From positions 806,001 through 870,000 of the forward strand of contig NC_017737.1 of the NCBI RefSeq assembly GCF_000259255.1: DNA of 64,000 nucleotides. Reading direction: 5' to 3'. Positions 50,594 to 62,670 of this stretch are shown piece by piece. Both the position numbers and the translations under genes were made by a program. Under the pieces are notes generated by a model. It did not search any database. It was not told the DNA's origin and saw only the letters and a program-made list of their open reading frames with translations. Positions within the stretch are counted from its first letter, which is position 1. Every line of letters begins with the position of its first letter. This stretch comes from Helicobacter cetorum MIT 00-7128 (GTDB lineage: Bacteria; Campylobacterota; Campylobacteria; Campylobacterales; Helicobacteraceae).

Positions 50594-53500
50594 TTAGAAA
50601 CTATAGCGCATACCTAGATTAGAGGCGATACTTCCTCTATCTAAAGTAAAGTTATGCGCATAGATAAGCCCTAAGTTTAAATACACTCCTTTATTTAATT
50701 GCAATTCTCCACCTATCATAACTCTTGCGTTAGTATTTAGCGCACTATGACTAGCATTGATAGCAAAATTACTCAAGGATACAGCATTATTAGTGCCAAA
50801 GTTTGCAAACCCTTGTAAGATTCCAGCATTAACATACATATAAGAAGTGTTGCCATAGTAGTAGCGTGCCTCTAAATTAGCATTGATGTTAAAGAGATTG
50901 CGATTGTTTGCGCCATTACTTAAGGCTAATTGTGTGCTATGGCTTTGAATATTGGTTGTGCCTAAGTTTTGATAACTCACGCCTACGCTTGGTTTTAAGA
51001 CTAATGCGCTATTAAGAAAAGTAAAATCATAGCCATAACTAGCTTGAGCTATGGTGCTATAAGCCATATAATTATAGCCTTGATTTAAGCCTTGCAATAA
51101 TGAGTTTTTAAACATCAAACTTTCATTATTATTGCCAATAGCGCCTTGAATATTAAAATCAAATTCGTGTTTATTGGAAAACACACGAGAATATAATCCA
51201 AAATTGGTGTTGTTAGTCCAAGAATTAAGAGTGCTTGAGCCACTTTGTGAGCCATAGCCATAACTTCCAAAGCCTCCTACAATCGCTTGCAAGTTTTCGC
51301 CCTCAATATAAGTGTCTGCTCCTGCACTTGTGCCATATAAGGAAGTATTGCCTCCATTACTCAAGCTTGCTCCTCCAATAGCATTAGCCCAAATGTTAGC
51401 ATGGCTTTCATTCTTGGGAGCGAATTTATATAGCACTTCTGCCATAGTTTCTACAGAGCTAAAACGCTTATTTTTGAGCTCTTGTAAGCGTTGTTCAAAA
51501 GCGCTTAAATATTTTGTATGACGCCTAGAGAGATTGACTAAGCGAGCGTTTTGTGTCATCGCATTACTTAATTCTAAGGTTTGCAATGCGCTTGTTTTAT
51601 TTTCTAAATTAGCTACTTGATGATTTAATACAGAAGTAGCCATGCTAAGGTCTTTAATGATAGTATTAGTGCTTGTTTTATCAATCATTTGTCGTGCATA
51701 ACCGGCGTTGTGAGCGTCAATTAACATCGTTTGCAAGAGATTTCTACCTTGTGCTCCAAAATCTTTCTTGATGGTTTTTATCGCATTAAAACGATTGGCT
51801 AATTCAAACACGCTTTCAATTGTGCCAAAAACATTTTGATTAATGGCAACAAGATGTGGGGTAGCATTAGAATTAAGAGTGGCAAAATTAGTGTAGTGAG
51901 CGAATTTTTCATTCTCATTATGATGGGGCAAGTTGATAAAATCTTTGCTATCTTTTGCATTAGGTGCGATATGGCTATCTTGCACACTTACAGCAATTTC
52001 TTTATGGGTAACCACTTTATCAATAGCAGTATTTCTCCATGCTCTACCCTCAAGATATTTATAAGCGCTTGGGTCGCTAACCATGCGCTTGTTGCCAATA
52101 GCCATTCCACAATCTCTAATATCATTTAAATTTTGCACCACACAAATATCCATGCGCTCATGGTTGCTGTTATAAAGAGCTATGCGCTCTTTAAAAGCGC
52201 TTTCTTGATTGATGTCGGTATTGACATTGCTAGAAGTATTATCATAATCAATATCTTGTGCTGAAACTAATACATGCTCTACATTTTTAGTGAGCGTGTT
52301 GGCATAATTGATTTTAATAAGAGGGTTATAAAAGCCGGTTTGACTATTGATATTGTCATTAAAGTTAAAAGTCGCTCTATTACCCACATTTAAGGTTGCT
52401 ACACGCCCATCTTGGGTGTTGAGATTCATAATAGCTTGATTATTGGTGAAATTGCCTTGAATATATAAATCCAAATCTTTGCCATAATCCATGTTAGCAC
52501 CTTTAGCTAGGGTTAGGTTATTAAACATAAGCCCTGTCATGCCCTCAATACTTCCTGGAGCTCCAAAGGTTAGAAGTTTAGTAATGACTACTTCTTTGAT
52601 TTTCCTAGCATCAAAATAATTCCAACCAGCATGGTAGAATGAACCAATGGTTAGCTTTTCGCCTTTTTTAAACTTGACACCCCCAGAATAAAGTGGGTTG
52701 TAGCCTCTTTGTAAGCGCACCACATCAATTACAGATTTTGAGCCTATATCATCGCCAAAGTAAGTGTATTGCCCCTCACTCAAACCATGGCTTGTGGTAA
52801 CATACAACTCTTTAATATGAAAGTTTTTAACCGCAACATTAGTAGAGGCTGTAGTAAGCTTATCAATATTAACCATACCCACATTGCTAAAATTTAAACT
52901 ATTAGCACTTGCGCCATTATGAGCATTACTTGCATTAATATCTTTAAAATTTGCAACTTTGGCATCAACTTCTAAATTAACTGAGCTTCCTAAATCAATA
53001 TTGCTATTAAAAGTAACTATGCCATGATTTGAGTATGTGCCAGCCTTAAAAATAAAGTTTGCGCTTGAACCTACAAAGCCAAAACCATATTTGCCGACTT
53101 GATTATTGACCATTAAAGGTCCATTCACGGTGATGTTTCCGGTTTCATTTTCTACTAAAAGGGTGCGTCCGCTTGCTCGGTTATAAATATTTACATCTCC
53201 AATATTTAAATTAGCCGCATTAGTGGTAAGAACCGCCTTAAATCCCCCAGCTCTAATAGTGCCATCAGAATCCACATTCAAGCGATTGATATTGACCACC
53301 GTATTTTTTGCGCCCGGAAAAGGACCATTGATAACTTGCACGGGTTCAACTTCTACTTTTTGCGAGTTGCTTGAGCTATTAGGGGCATTAATGACTTGAA
53401 CGCCATTGTTGTTATCATTGTTACTCTTGTCTTTTTTGGCAGTTTTTTCTTGGTTATTTGGGGTGCTTTGAGGAAATTCTTTTTTATAACCTCCTTTTGG

Positions 53501-54544
53501 AGGGGCTATGACATAAAGTCCTGCGCTTTGCCATAAATCTAGCGTGCCAATATTAGTATCATTATTGGCAACAATACCCGCTTGGGCATTGTTATGATCG
53601 CCTATGATAAGATGATTAAAATTCACTTTTCCATTAACTTCTGCAGTATTTATCATGCTCCATGAGGGTGATAAATAGGCTAATGGATATTGCATGCGAC
53701 CCATCCATACAGCACCCTTAAAATCAACGCTTTTTGAAACTAAGTTAAGCGTTGCTCCATTATAAAGATAGAGTTCAGCCTTGTTGTTGCTCGTAATGCC
53801 CTCTTGGCTTTGCAGGGTTAAAACCGTTGCATTTGGTTTTCTTCCAAGCCCATCGCCCACACGATTATTAATCTCTAAAAAATTATCAATTAAGATATTT
53901 TTAGCGTTAAAATCCACCCTAGTGGTGCGATTATTAAAGCTTGTAAAAGAATTACCATTAAATTGCCCTAAACGCAGAGTAGCTTTTTGCATATCTACAT
54001 CTAAATCCCCACCGGTGTAATTGATGAGACCTGAGAGGTTATAGGTGCCTACAGCACTTTTCATATCCACTTCAAGCTTATTCCACTGACCGCCTCTTAC
54101 CCAATAATGCCAAGCGGCATCCCCAAATGCCCAACCTGATTGGATATCAGCTGATAGAAGAGATTGATATAAATCATATTGCTTGTTAGGATATAGATTA
54201 AAGCCTAGACCCGCCTTAATACGCCAAATTTTTTCGGGGACATTGGGGGCTTCACCAGCGTTTTCAGCTTGTTTAATTATCCAGCCAATCAATCCTCCAG
54301 CCGATCCTGCTCCAATCCCTGATGCAATCCCTCCAATAATACCCTTTAAAATATCTCCCCAAACGCCATAATTATTATTGATGAGAGGGGCTTGTTGCAA
54401 ATGCTCTTTGGCATAAGGAGTTATCTCTAAATTCGTTGTGTCATTAGCACTTAATGAAGTGCTTGTTAGTATGCCTGCTAGAGCAAGCGAGACAACAGGG
54501 CGACTCATCTTAATAGGGCATTTTAGTATCTGGTTTTTTAACAT
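50594..54544 (-). CDS. vacA: Vacuolating cytotoxin VacA, full length
   Basis: A 1316-residue autotransporter toxin. The signal sequence (first ~34 residues) is followed by a mature N-terminus containing a glycine-rich hydrophobic segment with GxxxG motifs ([20 protein letters not shown]) that in VacA inserts in membranes. A p33-like region follows, then a hydrophilic Asn/Lys/Ser linker ([20 protein letters not shown]) and the p55-like beta-helix. The paired Cys are in [20 protein letters not shown]. The C-terminal transporter barrel (from about residue 1050, [10 protein letters not shown]) ends LGMRYSF. AAGGAAG precedes the ATG. The order murJ-cysS-vacA on this strand is as in H. pylori. No frame damage is seen. 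The length is slightly more than the usual ~1290. Confidence 0.97.
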   Translation of the reverse strand: MLKNQILKCPIKMSRPVVSLALAGILTSTSLSANDTTNLEITPYAKEHLQQAPLINNNYGVWGDILKGIIGGIASGIGAGSAGGLIGWIIKQAENAGEAPNVPEKIWRIKAGLGFNLYPNKQYDLYQSLLSADIQSGWAFGDAAWHYWVRGGQWNKLEVDMKSAVGTYNLSGLINYTGGDLDVDMQKATLRLGQFNGNSFTSFNNRTTRVDFNAKNILIDNFLEINNRVGDGLGRKPNATVLTLQSQEGITSNNKAELYLYNGATLNLVSKSVDFKGAVWMGRMQYPLAYLSPSWSMINTAEVNGKVNFNHLIIGDHNNAQAGIVANNDTNIGTLDLWQSAGLYVIAPPKGGYKKEFPQSTPNNQEKTAKKDKSNNDNNNGVQVINAPNSSSNSQKVEVEPVQVINGPFPGAKNTVVNINRLNVDSDGTIRAGGFKAVLTTNAANLNIGDVNIYNRASGRTLLVENETGNITVNGPLMVNNQVGKYGFGFVGSSANFIFKAGTYSNHGIVTFNSNIDLGSSVNLEVDAKVANFKDINASNAHNGASANSLNFSNVGMVNIDKLTTASTNVAVKNFHIKELYVTTSHGLSEGQYTYFGDDIGSKSVIDVVRLQRGYNPLYSGGVKFKKGEKLTIGSFYHAGWNYFDARKIKEVVITKLLTFGAPGSIEGMTGLMFNNLTLAKGANMDYGKDLDLYIQGNFTNNQAIMNLNTQDGRVATLNVGNRATFNFNDNINSQTGFYNPLIKINYANTLTKNVEHVLVSAQDIDYDNTSSNVNTDINQESAFKERIALYNSNHERMDICVVQNLNDIRDCGMAIGNKRMVSDPSAYKYLEGRAWRNTAIDKVVTHKEIAVSVQDSHIAPNAKDSKDFINLPHHNENEKFAHYTNFATLNSNATPHLVAINQNVFGTIESVFELANRFNAIKTIKKDFGAQGRNLLQTMLIDAHNAGYARQMIDKTSTNTIIKDLSMATSVLNHQVANLENKTSALQTLELSNAMTQNARLVNLSRRHTKYLSAFEQRLQELKNKRFSSVETMAEVLYKFAPKNESHANIWANAIGGASLSNGGNTSLYGTSAGADTYIEGENLQAIVGGFGSYGYGSQSGSSTLNSWTNNTNFGLYSRVFSNKHEFDFNIQGAIGNNNESLMFKNSLLQGLNQGYNYMAYSTIAQASYGYDFTFLNSALVLKPSVGVSYQNLGTTNIQSHSTQLALSNGANNRNLFNINANLEARYYYGNTSYMYVNAGILQGFANFGTNNAVSLSNFAINASHSALNTNARVMIGGELQLNKGVYLNLGLIYAHNFTLDRGSIASNLGMRYSF

Positions 54545-54732
54545 TATTCTTCCTTCTTATTGTATTTTGTCTATATAAAATAGTGCGACTTAAACTTGAA
54601 AATGATGTTTTAATGGCATTTTTTAATATAGTGTTGTAAGCATAATAATTCATCTTAATCAATAAATAAGAAATTAAAAATAAAAAATGTAATTAAAGTT
54701 AGAAGTTTATGTAAGAATGCTTAGAAAAAAGC

Positions 54733-56130
54733 CTAAAAAAGCTTTTCCCAAGTGGTGCCTTGTGGGGTATCTAACAAAGCGATTTTTTGCTTCATTAGCT
54801 CTTCTCTTATGCTATCAGCCTTACTAAAATCCTTTTGTTGTTTAGCAAGCTTTCTTTTTTCTATCTTTTTTTCAATTTCTCTTTTTTCATTCTCACTTAC
54901 GCCTAGTTGAAAATAATCTAGTGGGTTTTTAAGACCAATGCCAAGTAATTCTTCTACAAAATTTAAATTCGCTAAAATTTCGCCCTTTTTGGCTTTGTCT
55001 TTGGGGCGATTATTAAGCTCTTCATTAGCAACAGAGAGCATGTTTTCTAAAACGCTTAAAGCTTTAGAGATGTTTAAATCATCTTGCATGCATTCTAAAA
55101 TTTCTTTTTTAAAGTTTAAGTTAATAGTGCCTTCAAAGCCAAGAGCTCGCTGTTTTAAGCGATAGATTTTATCCAAGCGTTTTTTACTCATCAATAAATC
55201 TTCTTCATTAAAATTTAGAGTAGAGCGATAATGCACCCCTAATAGGTAGTTACGCAAAATCTCGCCATCATAGGTTTTTAAAGCGTCTTTGACAAAAAAG
55301 CTATTTCCCAAGCTTTTAGACATTTTTTCATTATTGATATTCACAAAGCCATTATGCATCCAGTATTTAGAAAGCTCTATTTCAAACGCACAACGGGTTT
55401 GGCTCGCTTCATTTTCATGGTGGGGGAATAACAAATCCGCACCCCCTGCATGAATATCAATTTGATAAGGGGTGTTAGCTTGAGCAAGAGTTTTAAAAAT
55501 CATGCTAGAGCATTCTATATGCCAACCGGGTCGTCCCTTGCCTAAAGGGCTATCAAAGCCCACATCATTAGCTCCCTTGTAGCTTTTCCATAAAACAAAA
55601 TCTTGCTCAGAGCGTTTTTCTTCTCTTAAACCTATGCGGCTAAACTCTATGCTACTATTATGCGAACTCAAAGAGCCATAATGCTTGTCCTTGCTGGTAT
55701 CCAAATAAATATCGCCATTAGCGGCTTTGTAAGCGATATTTTTTTCTAAAAGCGTTTCAATCATTTCAACCATAGCGTCTAAATATTCACTCGCCTTTGG
55801 TTCTAAGCTTGGTTTTTTGACATTCAAAGCGTTTAAATCATTCGTATAAGAGTCAATATAAATCGCACTCAATTCTTTAATGCTCTTATTTTCTTTCAAG
55901 GCTTTATTGATTATCTTATCATCAATATCTGTGAAGTTTCTAACTAGTGTAACTTCATAATCGCTTAACTCAAGCGTGCGCCTTAGTAAATCAAAAGCAA
56001 TCGCGCTTCTAGCATGTCCTAAATGAGCGTCATCATACACCGTAGGCCCGCACACATAGATGCTAGCCTTGTTTTTTACTAAAGGCTCAAAAGGGACTTT
56101 TTGCTTTAATTTGGTATCATAAATAAACAT
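54733..56130 (-). CDS. cysS: Cysteinyl-tRNA synthetase
   Basis: A 465-residue class I synthetase: CGPTVYDDAHLGHARS (zinc Cys and HIGH-like HLGH), the zinc site WHIECSSM and HAGGADLLFPHHENE, and KMSKSLGNSF (KMSKS loop). It abuts murJ and lies 190 bases upstream of vacA, which has its own leader region. Confidence 0.97.
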   Translation of the reverse strand: MFIYDTKLKQKVPFEPLVKNKASIYVCGPTVYDDAHLGHARSAIAFDLLRRTLELSDYEVTLVRNFTDIDDKIINKALKENKSIKELSAIYIDSYTNDLNALNVKKPSLEPKASEYLDAMVEMIETLLEKNIAYKAANGDIYLDTSKDKHYGSLSSHNSSIEFSRIGLREEKRSEQDFVLWKSYKGANDVGFDSPLGKGRPGWHIECSSMIFKTLAQANTPYQIDIHAGGADLLFPHHENEASQTRCAFEIELSKYWMHNGFVNINNEKMSKSLGNSFFVKDALKTYDGEILRNYLLGVHYRSTLNFNEEDLLMSKKRLDKIYRLKQRALGFEGTINLNFKKEILECMQDDLNISKALSVLENMLSVANEELNNRPKDKAKKGEILANLNFVEELLGIGLKNPLDYFQLGVSENEKREIEKKIEKRKLAKQQKDFSKADSIREELMKQKIALLDTPQGTTWEKLF

Positions 56131-57591
56131 TTAAAAACCTTGAAAATAATAAATTAAATATAAATGCGTAACTAACGATTTGAATGCTAAGAGCAACAAT
56201 ATTTCTGCACAAGCGAGAAAAATAATCACAAGCCATAATTTCAAACGCTTGATTATACCCAAGAACATTTTAAGACCAAACGCTTTTATGGTTAAAACAA
56301 ACAAAATAAGTCCGCTCAAACTATTAGAAAGAGCTAGTCCTAAAACCCCTAAAAAGGGCATTAAGCTTAAAGAGCAAACTAAGCCTAAAAGAAGTGTGGT
56401 TAAAGAGATTTTAGCCGCTTTTGTTTGCTCTAATTTAGCATAGAGCCATAAAGAAAAGAGCTTAGATAGCCCAAAGGGGAGTAAGCCCAAAAGATAGAGC
56501 GAAAAGACTTGTGAAGTAATTAGTGTGTCCTTAGGGCTAAAATGCCCCCTTTCAAATAAAGCTTGCGTGATTTCCTTGCTTAGCATAATGCCCCCAATAC
56601 TACAAAAAAGTAAGACACTCACTAAGAAAAACCACGCATTTTGTAAGCGTTGCAAGATTAAATGTTGCTCGTTGTTTTTAATCGCAATCGCAATGCTAGG
56701 AAAAAGGGCTGTGGATATCGCAATCGCAAATAGGGCTAAGGGTAGTTGGAACACTCTATTTGCATAATACAAATAAGACACACTTCCGCTTGCTAGAAAT
56801 GAGGCTATCGTAGTGTCTAAAAAGGAGGCGATTTGTGCGGTGGAGTTGCCTAATACGCTAGGAAAAAATTGTTTGAAAAAACTTTTTAAATCCTTTTTAG
56901 CTTGATTTAAACGATGTTCTTTTTTGGTTACATTTTTAGTTTTAAAGCTCAAGAACCCTTTAAATAATAAAGTGCATAAGCCTAATTTAACTAGGGGGTA
57001 AAAGTGTAAGAGAATTTGAGCCACGCCCCCTAAAAGCACGCCATAGCTCAGATAATATAAGGCTTCTAAATGCGATTTGTCTTTAGAGATAACAAGGGCT
57101 AAAATCATGCATAAATTCAATAAGCTTGTGCTATATGCACTTGCAAAAAAGCTGTGCTTGTATTGTAAAAGCGTGCCTAAAAAGGTTGTGATAAACACTA
57201 ATAAAAGATACCAAAAATTAATCGCTACAATAGGGGTGCATAATTTTAGAGTTTCTTCATCAAAACCATAGGCGAGCAATTTAGTCAGCCACAAGGGGTT
57301 TAAGGCTACAAATAAGCACCATAAAAATAAGATGCCACCAAAAAGTAGCCCCACTAGGCTAGCAAAACTTCCTTTAATAGAACTTCGTATAAAGCTTGGT
57401 AAAAAACTTTGTGAAAATGAACCTTCAGCAAAAATACGCCTGAATAGATTAGGCAATTTGAAAGCCACAAAGAAAATATCGCTATACACCCCTGCCCCTA
57501 GAATGCTAGCCATCATCAAATCTCGTAAAAAGCCTAAAATTCTGGAGCATAAAATCCCTAAGCTGTTGGTTAAAAACAATCTTTTTATCAT
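56131..57591 (-). CDS. murJ: Lipid II flippase MurJ (MviN)
   Basis: A 486-residue inner-membrane MOP-family flippase with about 13-14 spans: LGILCSRILGFLRDLMMAS, FKLPNLFRRIFAEGSFSQSF (the family signature with the conserved Arg), and SVLGNSTAQIASFLDTTIA. It is required for peptidoglycan export. Its stop is directly against the cysS start. Confidence 0.94.
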   Translation of the reverse strand: MIKRLFLTNSLGILCSRILGFLRDLMMASILGAGVYSDIFFVAFKLPNLFRRIFAEGSFSQSFLPSFIRSSIKGSFASLVGLLFGGILFLWCLFVALNPLWLTKLLAYGFDEETLKLCTPIVAINFWYLLLVFITTFLGTLLQYKHSFFASAYSTSLLNLCMILALVISKDKSHLEALYYLSYGVLLGGVAQILLHFYPLVKLGLCTLLFKGFLSFKTKNVTKKEHRLNQAKKDLKSFFKQFFPSVLGNSTAQIASFLDTTIASFLASGSVSYLYYANRVFQLPLALFAIAISTALFPSIAIAIKNNEQHLILQRLQNAWFFLVSVLLFCSIGGIMLSKEITQALFERGHFSPKDTLITSQVFSLYLLGLLPFGLSKLFSLWLYAKLEQTKAAKISLTTLLLGLVCSLSLMPFLGVLGLALSNSLSGLILFVLTIKAFGLKMFLGIIKRLKLWLVIIFLACAEILLLLAFKSLVTHLYLIYYFQGF

Positions 57592-57709
57592 GTCAGTTTT
57601 AACTATTACCTAATTTTTAGCTAATTTTTGTTAGGATTCACCCTTACTTTTTCATAATTTTGTAGTATACCATTAAGAATTAAAAATGCTTGAAAGAGGA
57701 GTTTAAGAG

Positions 57710-59575
57710 ATGAGTTTGGAGCATTTTGCCCCAAAAACCATTGCGCAGTGCAAGGATATAAAAAAAGAGCTGGAAAAAGTCGCTAATGAAAATCAATTAG
57801 ATATTCAAGAAGTATGGTTTGAGATTTTAAAGACTTCTATTTTTGTTAAACCAAGCGCTAAAGATGAATTTAGCGAGGCTTTGAGTGGGGAGTTACAACA
57901 GCTAGAAGAAGATGAATATTATGAAAAAAAGGAGCTCTTGATTTATCAAGCGCATGATATTAGGGTTAAGGCATTACCATTTGAGCGCTTTTTTAAAGTG
58001 GAGGTGAGTGCTGAGGCAGACAGCCTAGATATTGTGCTAGATGATTGTTTTATTGTATTAGATAATGAAGAGTATTTTCAAGAAATATTTGGCTATATCA
58101 AAGAGTGCATGGCATTTGAGGGGGTTATTATGCGCCAACTCCCAAAAATGTATGAGCGCCTAAAAACCTTATTAAGACAATATAAAGATAAAAAAATCAC
58201 TTCTAAGCGTTTGAATTTGCAAACTTCATCGCATTTTATTCCTAATGTTGAAGAAAAGCCTGTTTTTTTGTTAGAAGAAGAATACATTCCTACCCATAAA
58301 GCTCCTTTAAATGAAGAAGAAAGCGCTCCAAGGGAATGCTACTATGCCTCTAAAGAAAATCAAGTGGTCGCTAGAGTCGCTTACCCTAAGCAAGGGGTTA
58401 ATGGGCGCAATTTAAAAGGGTTTTATATTGAAGTGCCAAAAGCCCCTAATACACCTACGCCTATAGGCTATGACAAGAACTTTTTTGAAGAGAAAAATCA
58501 AGCCGGAGCGCTTATTTATTGCTCTAGGGCCTTACAATATGTCAAAATGGAAAAAGGGCGTTTAGTTGCTAAAAGAGATTTTGAATTTGAGGAAATGAAA
58601 TCCACTAACACGCCTAATCTTTTAGGGGGTGTAGAAAGTGGCATTACTTTAGAGATTAAGGCTAAAGATGCCTTAAGCGATGCAATAGATTCTAATGTGA
58701 TTTTAGAGGCTAGCACTATTAATGTAAGGGGGAATGTGGGTAAAGATGTCATTCTTGTAGCTGATGAAATTATGATTGAGGGGCAAGTCCATCATGAAAG
58801 TTATATTTATGCTAACAAGGTGCATATAAGCAATCATAAGGGTGTGTGCTATGCCAAAGAATTTGAATGTAAGTATTTAGAGCGTGGGAAAGTCTATGCG
58901 GATAATGTCAAAATGCAAGTGAGTGCAGGAAGTGTCATCTATGCCAAGCATATTGAATTAGAAAAACTCAAATCAGATAATAAATTGTATTTTTCAGAAC
59001 AATGCTTAATAGATGAGGTAGATGGCAATGGTAATCGTTTCATTTTCTATGCTTTTGGAGGGCATGAAAACCAAGAAAAATTAAAAGAGGCAAAAATTTT
59101 ATTGAATCAATTTGGCTTAAAATCTAAAAAGATTATTTCCCAACACCAAGTATTAAGCCGTTTAGTCCAAAATAACCAAGAGACTATGCAAAAGCTTAAA
59201 AACGCCACTGAAGAAATTAGGCGTTCTTTAATGCAACAAGCAAGCGTAAAAGAGGCTTATAATGAATTTATGATAGCTTTAAGGCGTTTAAAGATTTTAA
59301 AAGCTCAAATGCTAGAGTTACAAAAACTCCATAACGAATGCTATGCTAAGCTTGTTAGCATTGAAAATAGCATGCCAAAAGCAAGCATTCTTACCAAAAG
59401 CCCTTTTAAACAAGAAAATATTGTGATTTATCATCGCAACTACCCTAAAGTAAGCAATTTAACCACCATGCTTAATCACAATGAAAATGTAAATATTGTC
59501 TATGAGCCCAAAGAAAATAAAATCAAAAAACTCTTTAAGGGCAATATAGCACCTAGAATGGGAGGTTCTAAGTGA
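57710..59575 (+). CDS. DUF342 (FapA-like) protein
   Basis: A 621-residue cytosolic protein. The central FapA/DUF342 region (about 215-430) shows [20 protein letters not shown] and repeated short beta-helix turns ([20 protein letters not shown], then [22 protein letters not shown]). The C-terminus is a coiled coil (about 460-560). DUF342 proteins are polymer-like; the role here is unknown. Its end overlaps ruvA by four bases (GTGA), so ruvA depends on its translation. Confidence 0.82.
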   Translation: MSLEHFAPKTIAQCKDIKKELEKVANENQLDIQEVWFEILKTSIFVKPSAKDEFSEALSGELQQLEEDEYYEKKELLIYQAHDIRVKALPFERFFKVEVSAEADSLDIVLDDCFIVLDNEEYFQEIFGYIKECMAFEGVIMRQLPKMYERLKTLLRQYKDKKITSKRLNLQTSSHFIPNVEEKPVFLLEEEYIPTHKAPLNEEESAPRECYYASKENQVVARVAYPKQGVNGRNLKGFYIEVPKAPNTPTPIGYDKNFFEEKNQAGALIYCSRALQYVKMEKGRLVAKRDFEFEEMKSTNTPNLLGGVESGITLEIKAKDALSDAIDSNVILEASTINVRGNVGKDVILVADEIMIEGQVHHESYIYANKVHISNHKGVCYAKEFECKYLERGKVYADNVKMQVSAGSVIYAKHIELEKLKSDNKLYFSEQCLIDEVDGNGNRFIFYAFGGHENQEKLKEAKILLNQFGLKSKKIISQHQVLSRLVQNNQETMQKLKNATEEIRRSLMQQASVKEAYNEFMIALRRLKILKAQMLELQKLHNECYAKLVSIENSMPKASILTKSPFKQENIVIYHRNYPKVSNLTTMLNHNENVNIVYEPKENKIKKLFKGNIAPRMGGSK

Positions 59576-60123
59576 TTGTAGGTTTAAAAGGCATTGTAGA
59601 AAAAATTTCAGCCCTAGAAGTGCATATGGAAGTGCATGGGGTTATTTATGGGGTGCAAGTTTCTATGCGCACAAGTGCCGCATTAAAACTCAATCAAGAA
59701 ACACATTTAAAAATCTTGCAAGTGATTAAAGAAGACGCTCATCTTTTATACGGATTTTTAGAAGAGGCAGAAAAAATTCTTTTTGAAAGGCTTTTAAAAA
59801 TTAATGGGGTAGGGGGGCGAATCGCACTAGCTATTCTTTCAAGCTTTGCGCCTAGTGAATTTGAAAATATTATTGCCTCTAAAGAGGTTAAAGCCCTCCA
59901 GCAAGTTCCCGGAATTGGCAAGAAACTTGCTGATAAGATTATGGTAGATTTAATTGGCTTTTTTATTCAAGATGAGACTAAGCCTACTTATAATGAGGCA
60001 TTTTTGGCTTTAGAGAGTTTAGGGTTTAAAAACACAGAGATTAATAAGGTTTTAAAAACTCTTCAGCCAAATCTTAGCACTGAAATGGCAATCAAAGAGG
60101 CTTTACAGCGCTTACGCTCCTAA
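59572..60123 (+). CDS. ruvA: Holliday junction helicase subunit RuvA
   Basis: A 183-residue DNA-binding protein that loads RuvB on Holliday junctions. The N-terminal OB fold ([20 protein letters not shown]), tandem helix-hairpin-helix motifs ([26 protein letters not shown]) and the C-terminal UBA-like helix are present. It starts with GTG. Confidence 0.97.
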   Translation: MIVGLKGIVEKISALEVHMEVHGVIYGVQVSMRTSAALKLNQETHLKILQVIKEDAHLLYGFLEEAEKILFERLLKINGVGGRIALAILSSFAPSEFENIIASKEVKALQQVPGIGKKLADKIMVDLIGFFIQDETKPTYNEAFLALESLGFKNTEINKVLKTLQPNLSTEMAIKEALQRLRS

Positions 60124-60156
60124 AAATCCAACAAAAGTATTTTATAAGGAAAGTTT

Positions 60157-60636
60157 ATGCAAATTTTAGGGATAGACCCGGGCAGTAGGAAATGTGGCTA
60201 TGCGATACTTGATTATACGCCTAGCAAGCTTTCTTTGGTTAGTGCAGGGTTTATTAATATCACTACACGCAGTTTGCAAGAACAAATTTTAGACTTAGTA
60301 GAGGCATTAGACCATATCTTAGATACGCATGCGATTAAAGAGGTTGCCATTGAAGACATTTTCTTTGGATACAACCCAAAGAGCGTGATTAAGCTCGCAC
60401 AATTTAGAGGGGCATTAAGCTTAAAGATTTTAGAAAAAATAGGCAATTTTAGCGAATACACCCCCTTGCAAGTCAAAAAGGCACTCACAGGAAATGGCAA
60501 GGCGAGTAAGGAGCAAGTGGCGTTTATGGTTAAGCGTTTGTTGAATATTGCAAGCGAGATTAAGCCTTTAGACATTACTGATGCAATGGCAATTGCTATA
60601 ACGCATGCACAGCGCTTGAAACTTCAGCGCCAATAA
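60157..60636 (+). CDS. ruvC: Holliday junction resolvase RuvC
   Basis: A 159-residue RNase H-fold nuclease: first catalytic Asp in [15 protein letters not shown], Glu in [14 protein letters not shown], and late Asp in [16 protein letters not shown]. It follows ruvA by 33 bases; in H. pylori other small genes lie between them. AAGGAAAG precedes the ATG. Confidence 0.97.
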   Translation: MQILGIDPGSRKCGYAILDYTPSKLSLVSAGFINITTRSLQEQILDLVEALDHILDTHAIKEVAIEDIFFGYNPKSVIKLAQFRGALSLKILEKIGNFSEYTPLQVKKALTGNGKASKEQVAFMVKRLLNIASEIKPLDITDAMAIAITHAQRLKLQRQ

Positions 60637-61018
60637 CTTGCAAGGTGAAAAACCATAAGTATTAGACTTAGTCTTTTATATTTTATAAATTTTCTTTTGA
60701 TTTATTTTTATAAAAATATTTTTTAATATTTTTGTATAAAAACTTCAAAGATTTTGCAAACTAAAGAAAATAAAACTATATTATTAGATGTATCTATGGC
60801 TAATATTAAAAAATTATAAAATTAAATTAATTGTTTTAGTTTTTATTAATTAAACTTATTGTTACGAATAGAAATATTTAAGGGCATTTTTTATCGCAAA
60901 GGGAGTGATTTTGCAAAAGAGCTTGTCGTTGTTTATGCTTAAGAAACTATAATTTCAAGTAAGTAAGTTGGCCGGCAACAATTTACGAAAATGAATTTTA
61001 GATTTAAAAGGATAGAAA
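60637..61018. other. Spacer before katA, promoter only
   Basis: 382 bases, very AT-rich. H. pylori has frpB1 between ruvC and katA; no trace of a receptor gene is seen here. Only the katA promoter (TATAAT, 60948-60953) is recognised. Confidence 0.6.
60948..60953 (+). promoter_or_regulatory. -10 box of katA
   Basis: AAACTATAATTTC, 65 bases before the katA ATG. Confidence 0.6.
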
Positions 61019-62506
61019 ATGACTCACAAAGATTTCAAACAAACTAGCCCTTTTGGTGCTCCAATTGGCGATGATAACAATGTATTTACGGCTGGTCCTA
61101 GAGGTCCTGTTCTTTTACAAAGCACTTGGTTTTTAGAAAAATTAGCGGCTTTTGATAGAGAGAGAATCCCAGAAAGAGTGGTGCATGCCAAAGGAAGTGG
61201 CGCTTATGGCACATTCACAGTAACTAAAGATATTACCAAATACACTAAAGCAAAGATTTTTTCTAAAGTAGGCAAGAAAACTGAATGCTTTTTTAGATTT
61301 TCTACCGTAGCTGGTGAGAGAGGAAGTGCGGATGCTGTAAGAGACCCTAGAGGTTTTGCAATGAAGTATTATACTGAAGAGGGTAACTGGGATTTAGTAG
61401 GAAATAACACGCCAATCTTTTTTATCCGTGATGCAATTAAATTCCCTGATTTTATCCACACTCAAAAGAGAGACCCTCAAACTAACTTGCCTAATGGCAC
61501 TATGGTATGGGATTTTTGGAGCAATGTGCCTGAGAGCTTACACCAAGTAACATGGCTTATGGGTGATAGAGGTATTCCTAAGACTTTCCGTCATATGGAT
61601 GGTTTTGGTAGCCATACTTTTAGCCTAATTAATGCGAAAAATGAGCGCTTTTGGGTGAAGTTCCACTTTAAAACCATGCAAGGCATTAAATGCCTAACTA
61701 GCGAAGAGGCAGCTAAAATCAGAATGCATGATATGGATTCGCACCAACGAGATTTATTTGAGGCGATTGAGAGAAAAGAGTTTCCTAAATGGCGCATGAG
61801 CATTCAAGTAATGCCAGAAGCAGATGCCAAAAAATATCGTTTCCACCCATTTGATGTTACTAAGACTTGGAGTCAAAAGGATTATCCATTAATGGAAGTG
61901 GGCATTGTAGAGTTAAACAAAAATCCAGAAAACTACTTCGCTGAAGTAGAGCAAGCAGCGTTTAACCCCGCTAATATTGTTCCCGGAATTGGTTATAGTC
62001 CAGATAGAATGCTACAAGGACGCTTATTTTCTTATGGAGATACCCAACGCTATCGCTTAGGAATCAACCATTCTCAATTACCGGTTAATAAGCCTCGCTG
62101 TCCATTCCACTCTACCACTAGAGATGGCTTTATGCAAAATGGTCATTATGGCTCTTTGAAAAACTATACTCCTAGCTCACTACCGGGTTATAAGGAAGAT
62201 AAGAATGCTAGAGAGCCTAAGCTCAACTTAAGCTATCTTGAAAAAGAGTATGAAGTATGGAATTGGGATTATAGAGCTGAAGATAGCGACTATTATACCC
62301 AAGCAGGTGATTTATATCGCTTGATGAAAGCTGATGAAAAAGAAAGATTGTATAACAATATTGCGGGTTCTATGATGGGTGTTCCTAAAGAAATTATTGA
62401 AAAACAAATGGAGCATTTCAAAAAAGCTGACCCAGCTTATGCAGAAGGCGTTAAAAAAGCCCTTGAAAAGCATGCAAAAATGATGAAAGACATGAAAAAA
62501 ATGTAA
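61019..62506 (+). CDS. katA: Haem catalase
   Basis: A 495-residue monofunctional catalase that breaks down hydrogen peroxide. The active-site His is in [14 protein letters not shown], Asn in the [14 protein letters not shown] region, and the haem-ligand Tyr is in [15 protein letters not shown]. The Lys-rich C-terminus ([17 protein letters not shown]) is as in H. pylori KatA. AAAGGAT precedes the ATG. It is followed by kapA. Confidence 0.98.
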   Translation: MTHKDFKQTSPFGAPIGDDNNVFTAGPRGPVLLQSTWFLEKLAAFDRERIPERVVHAKGSGAYGTFTVTKDITKYTKAKIFSKVGKKTECFFRFSTVAGERGSADAVRDPRGFAMKYYTEEGNWDLVGNNTPIFFIRDAIKFPDFIHTQKRDPQTNLPNGTMVWDFWSNVPESLHQVTWLMGDRGIPKTFRHMDGFGSHTFSLINAKNERFWVKFHFKTMQGIKCLTSEEAAKIRMHDMDSHQRDLFEAIERKEFPKWRMSIQVMPEADAKKYRFHPFDVTKTWSQKDYPLMEVGIVELNKNPENYFAEVEQAAFNPANIVPGIGYSPDRMLQGRLFSYGDTQRYRLGINHSQLPVNKPRCPFHSTTRDGFMQNGHYGSLKNYTPSSLPGYKEDKNAREPKLNLSYLEKEYEVWNWDYRAEDSDYYTQAGDLYRLMKADEKERLYNNIAGSMMGVPKEIIEKQMEHFKKADPAYAEGVKKALEKHAKMMKDMKKM

Positions 62507-62518
62507 GCCATTCTTTAA

Positions 62519-62552
62519 AATACCTTTTTGAGCGAAGACTTAAAAAGGTATT
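62519..62552 (+). terminator. Terminator after katA
   Basis: 11-bp stem AATACCTTTTT/AAAAAGGTATT with a 12-base loop, 13 bases past the stop. Confidence 0.7.
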
Positions 62553-62670
62553 GATACCTTAGAATTTGGATTTTTGAAACTTGCTAGTTTTTGTTATTTT
62601 TAAGGCTTGTGAGAGTCTTTTAGCACTAAACGAATTATATAAATAAGATTAAATTATAAAAGAGATAGTT

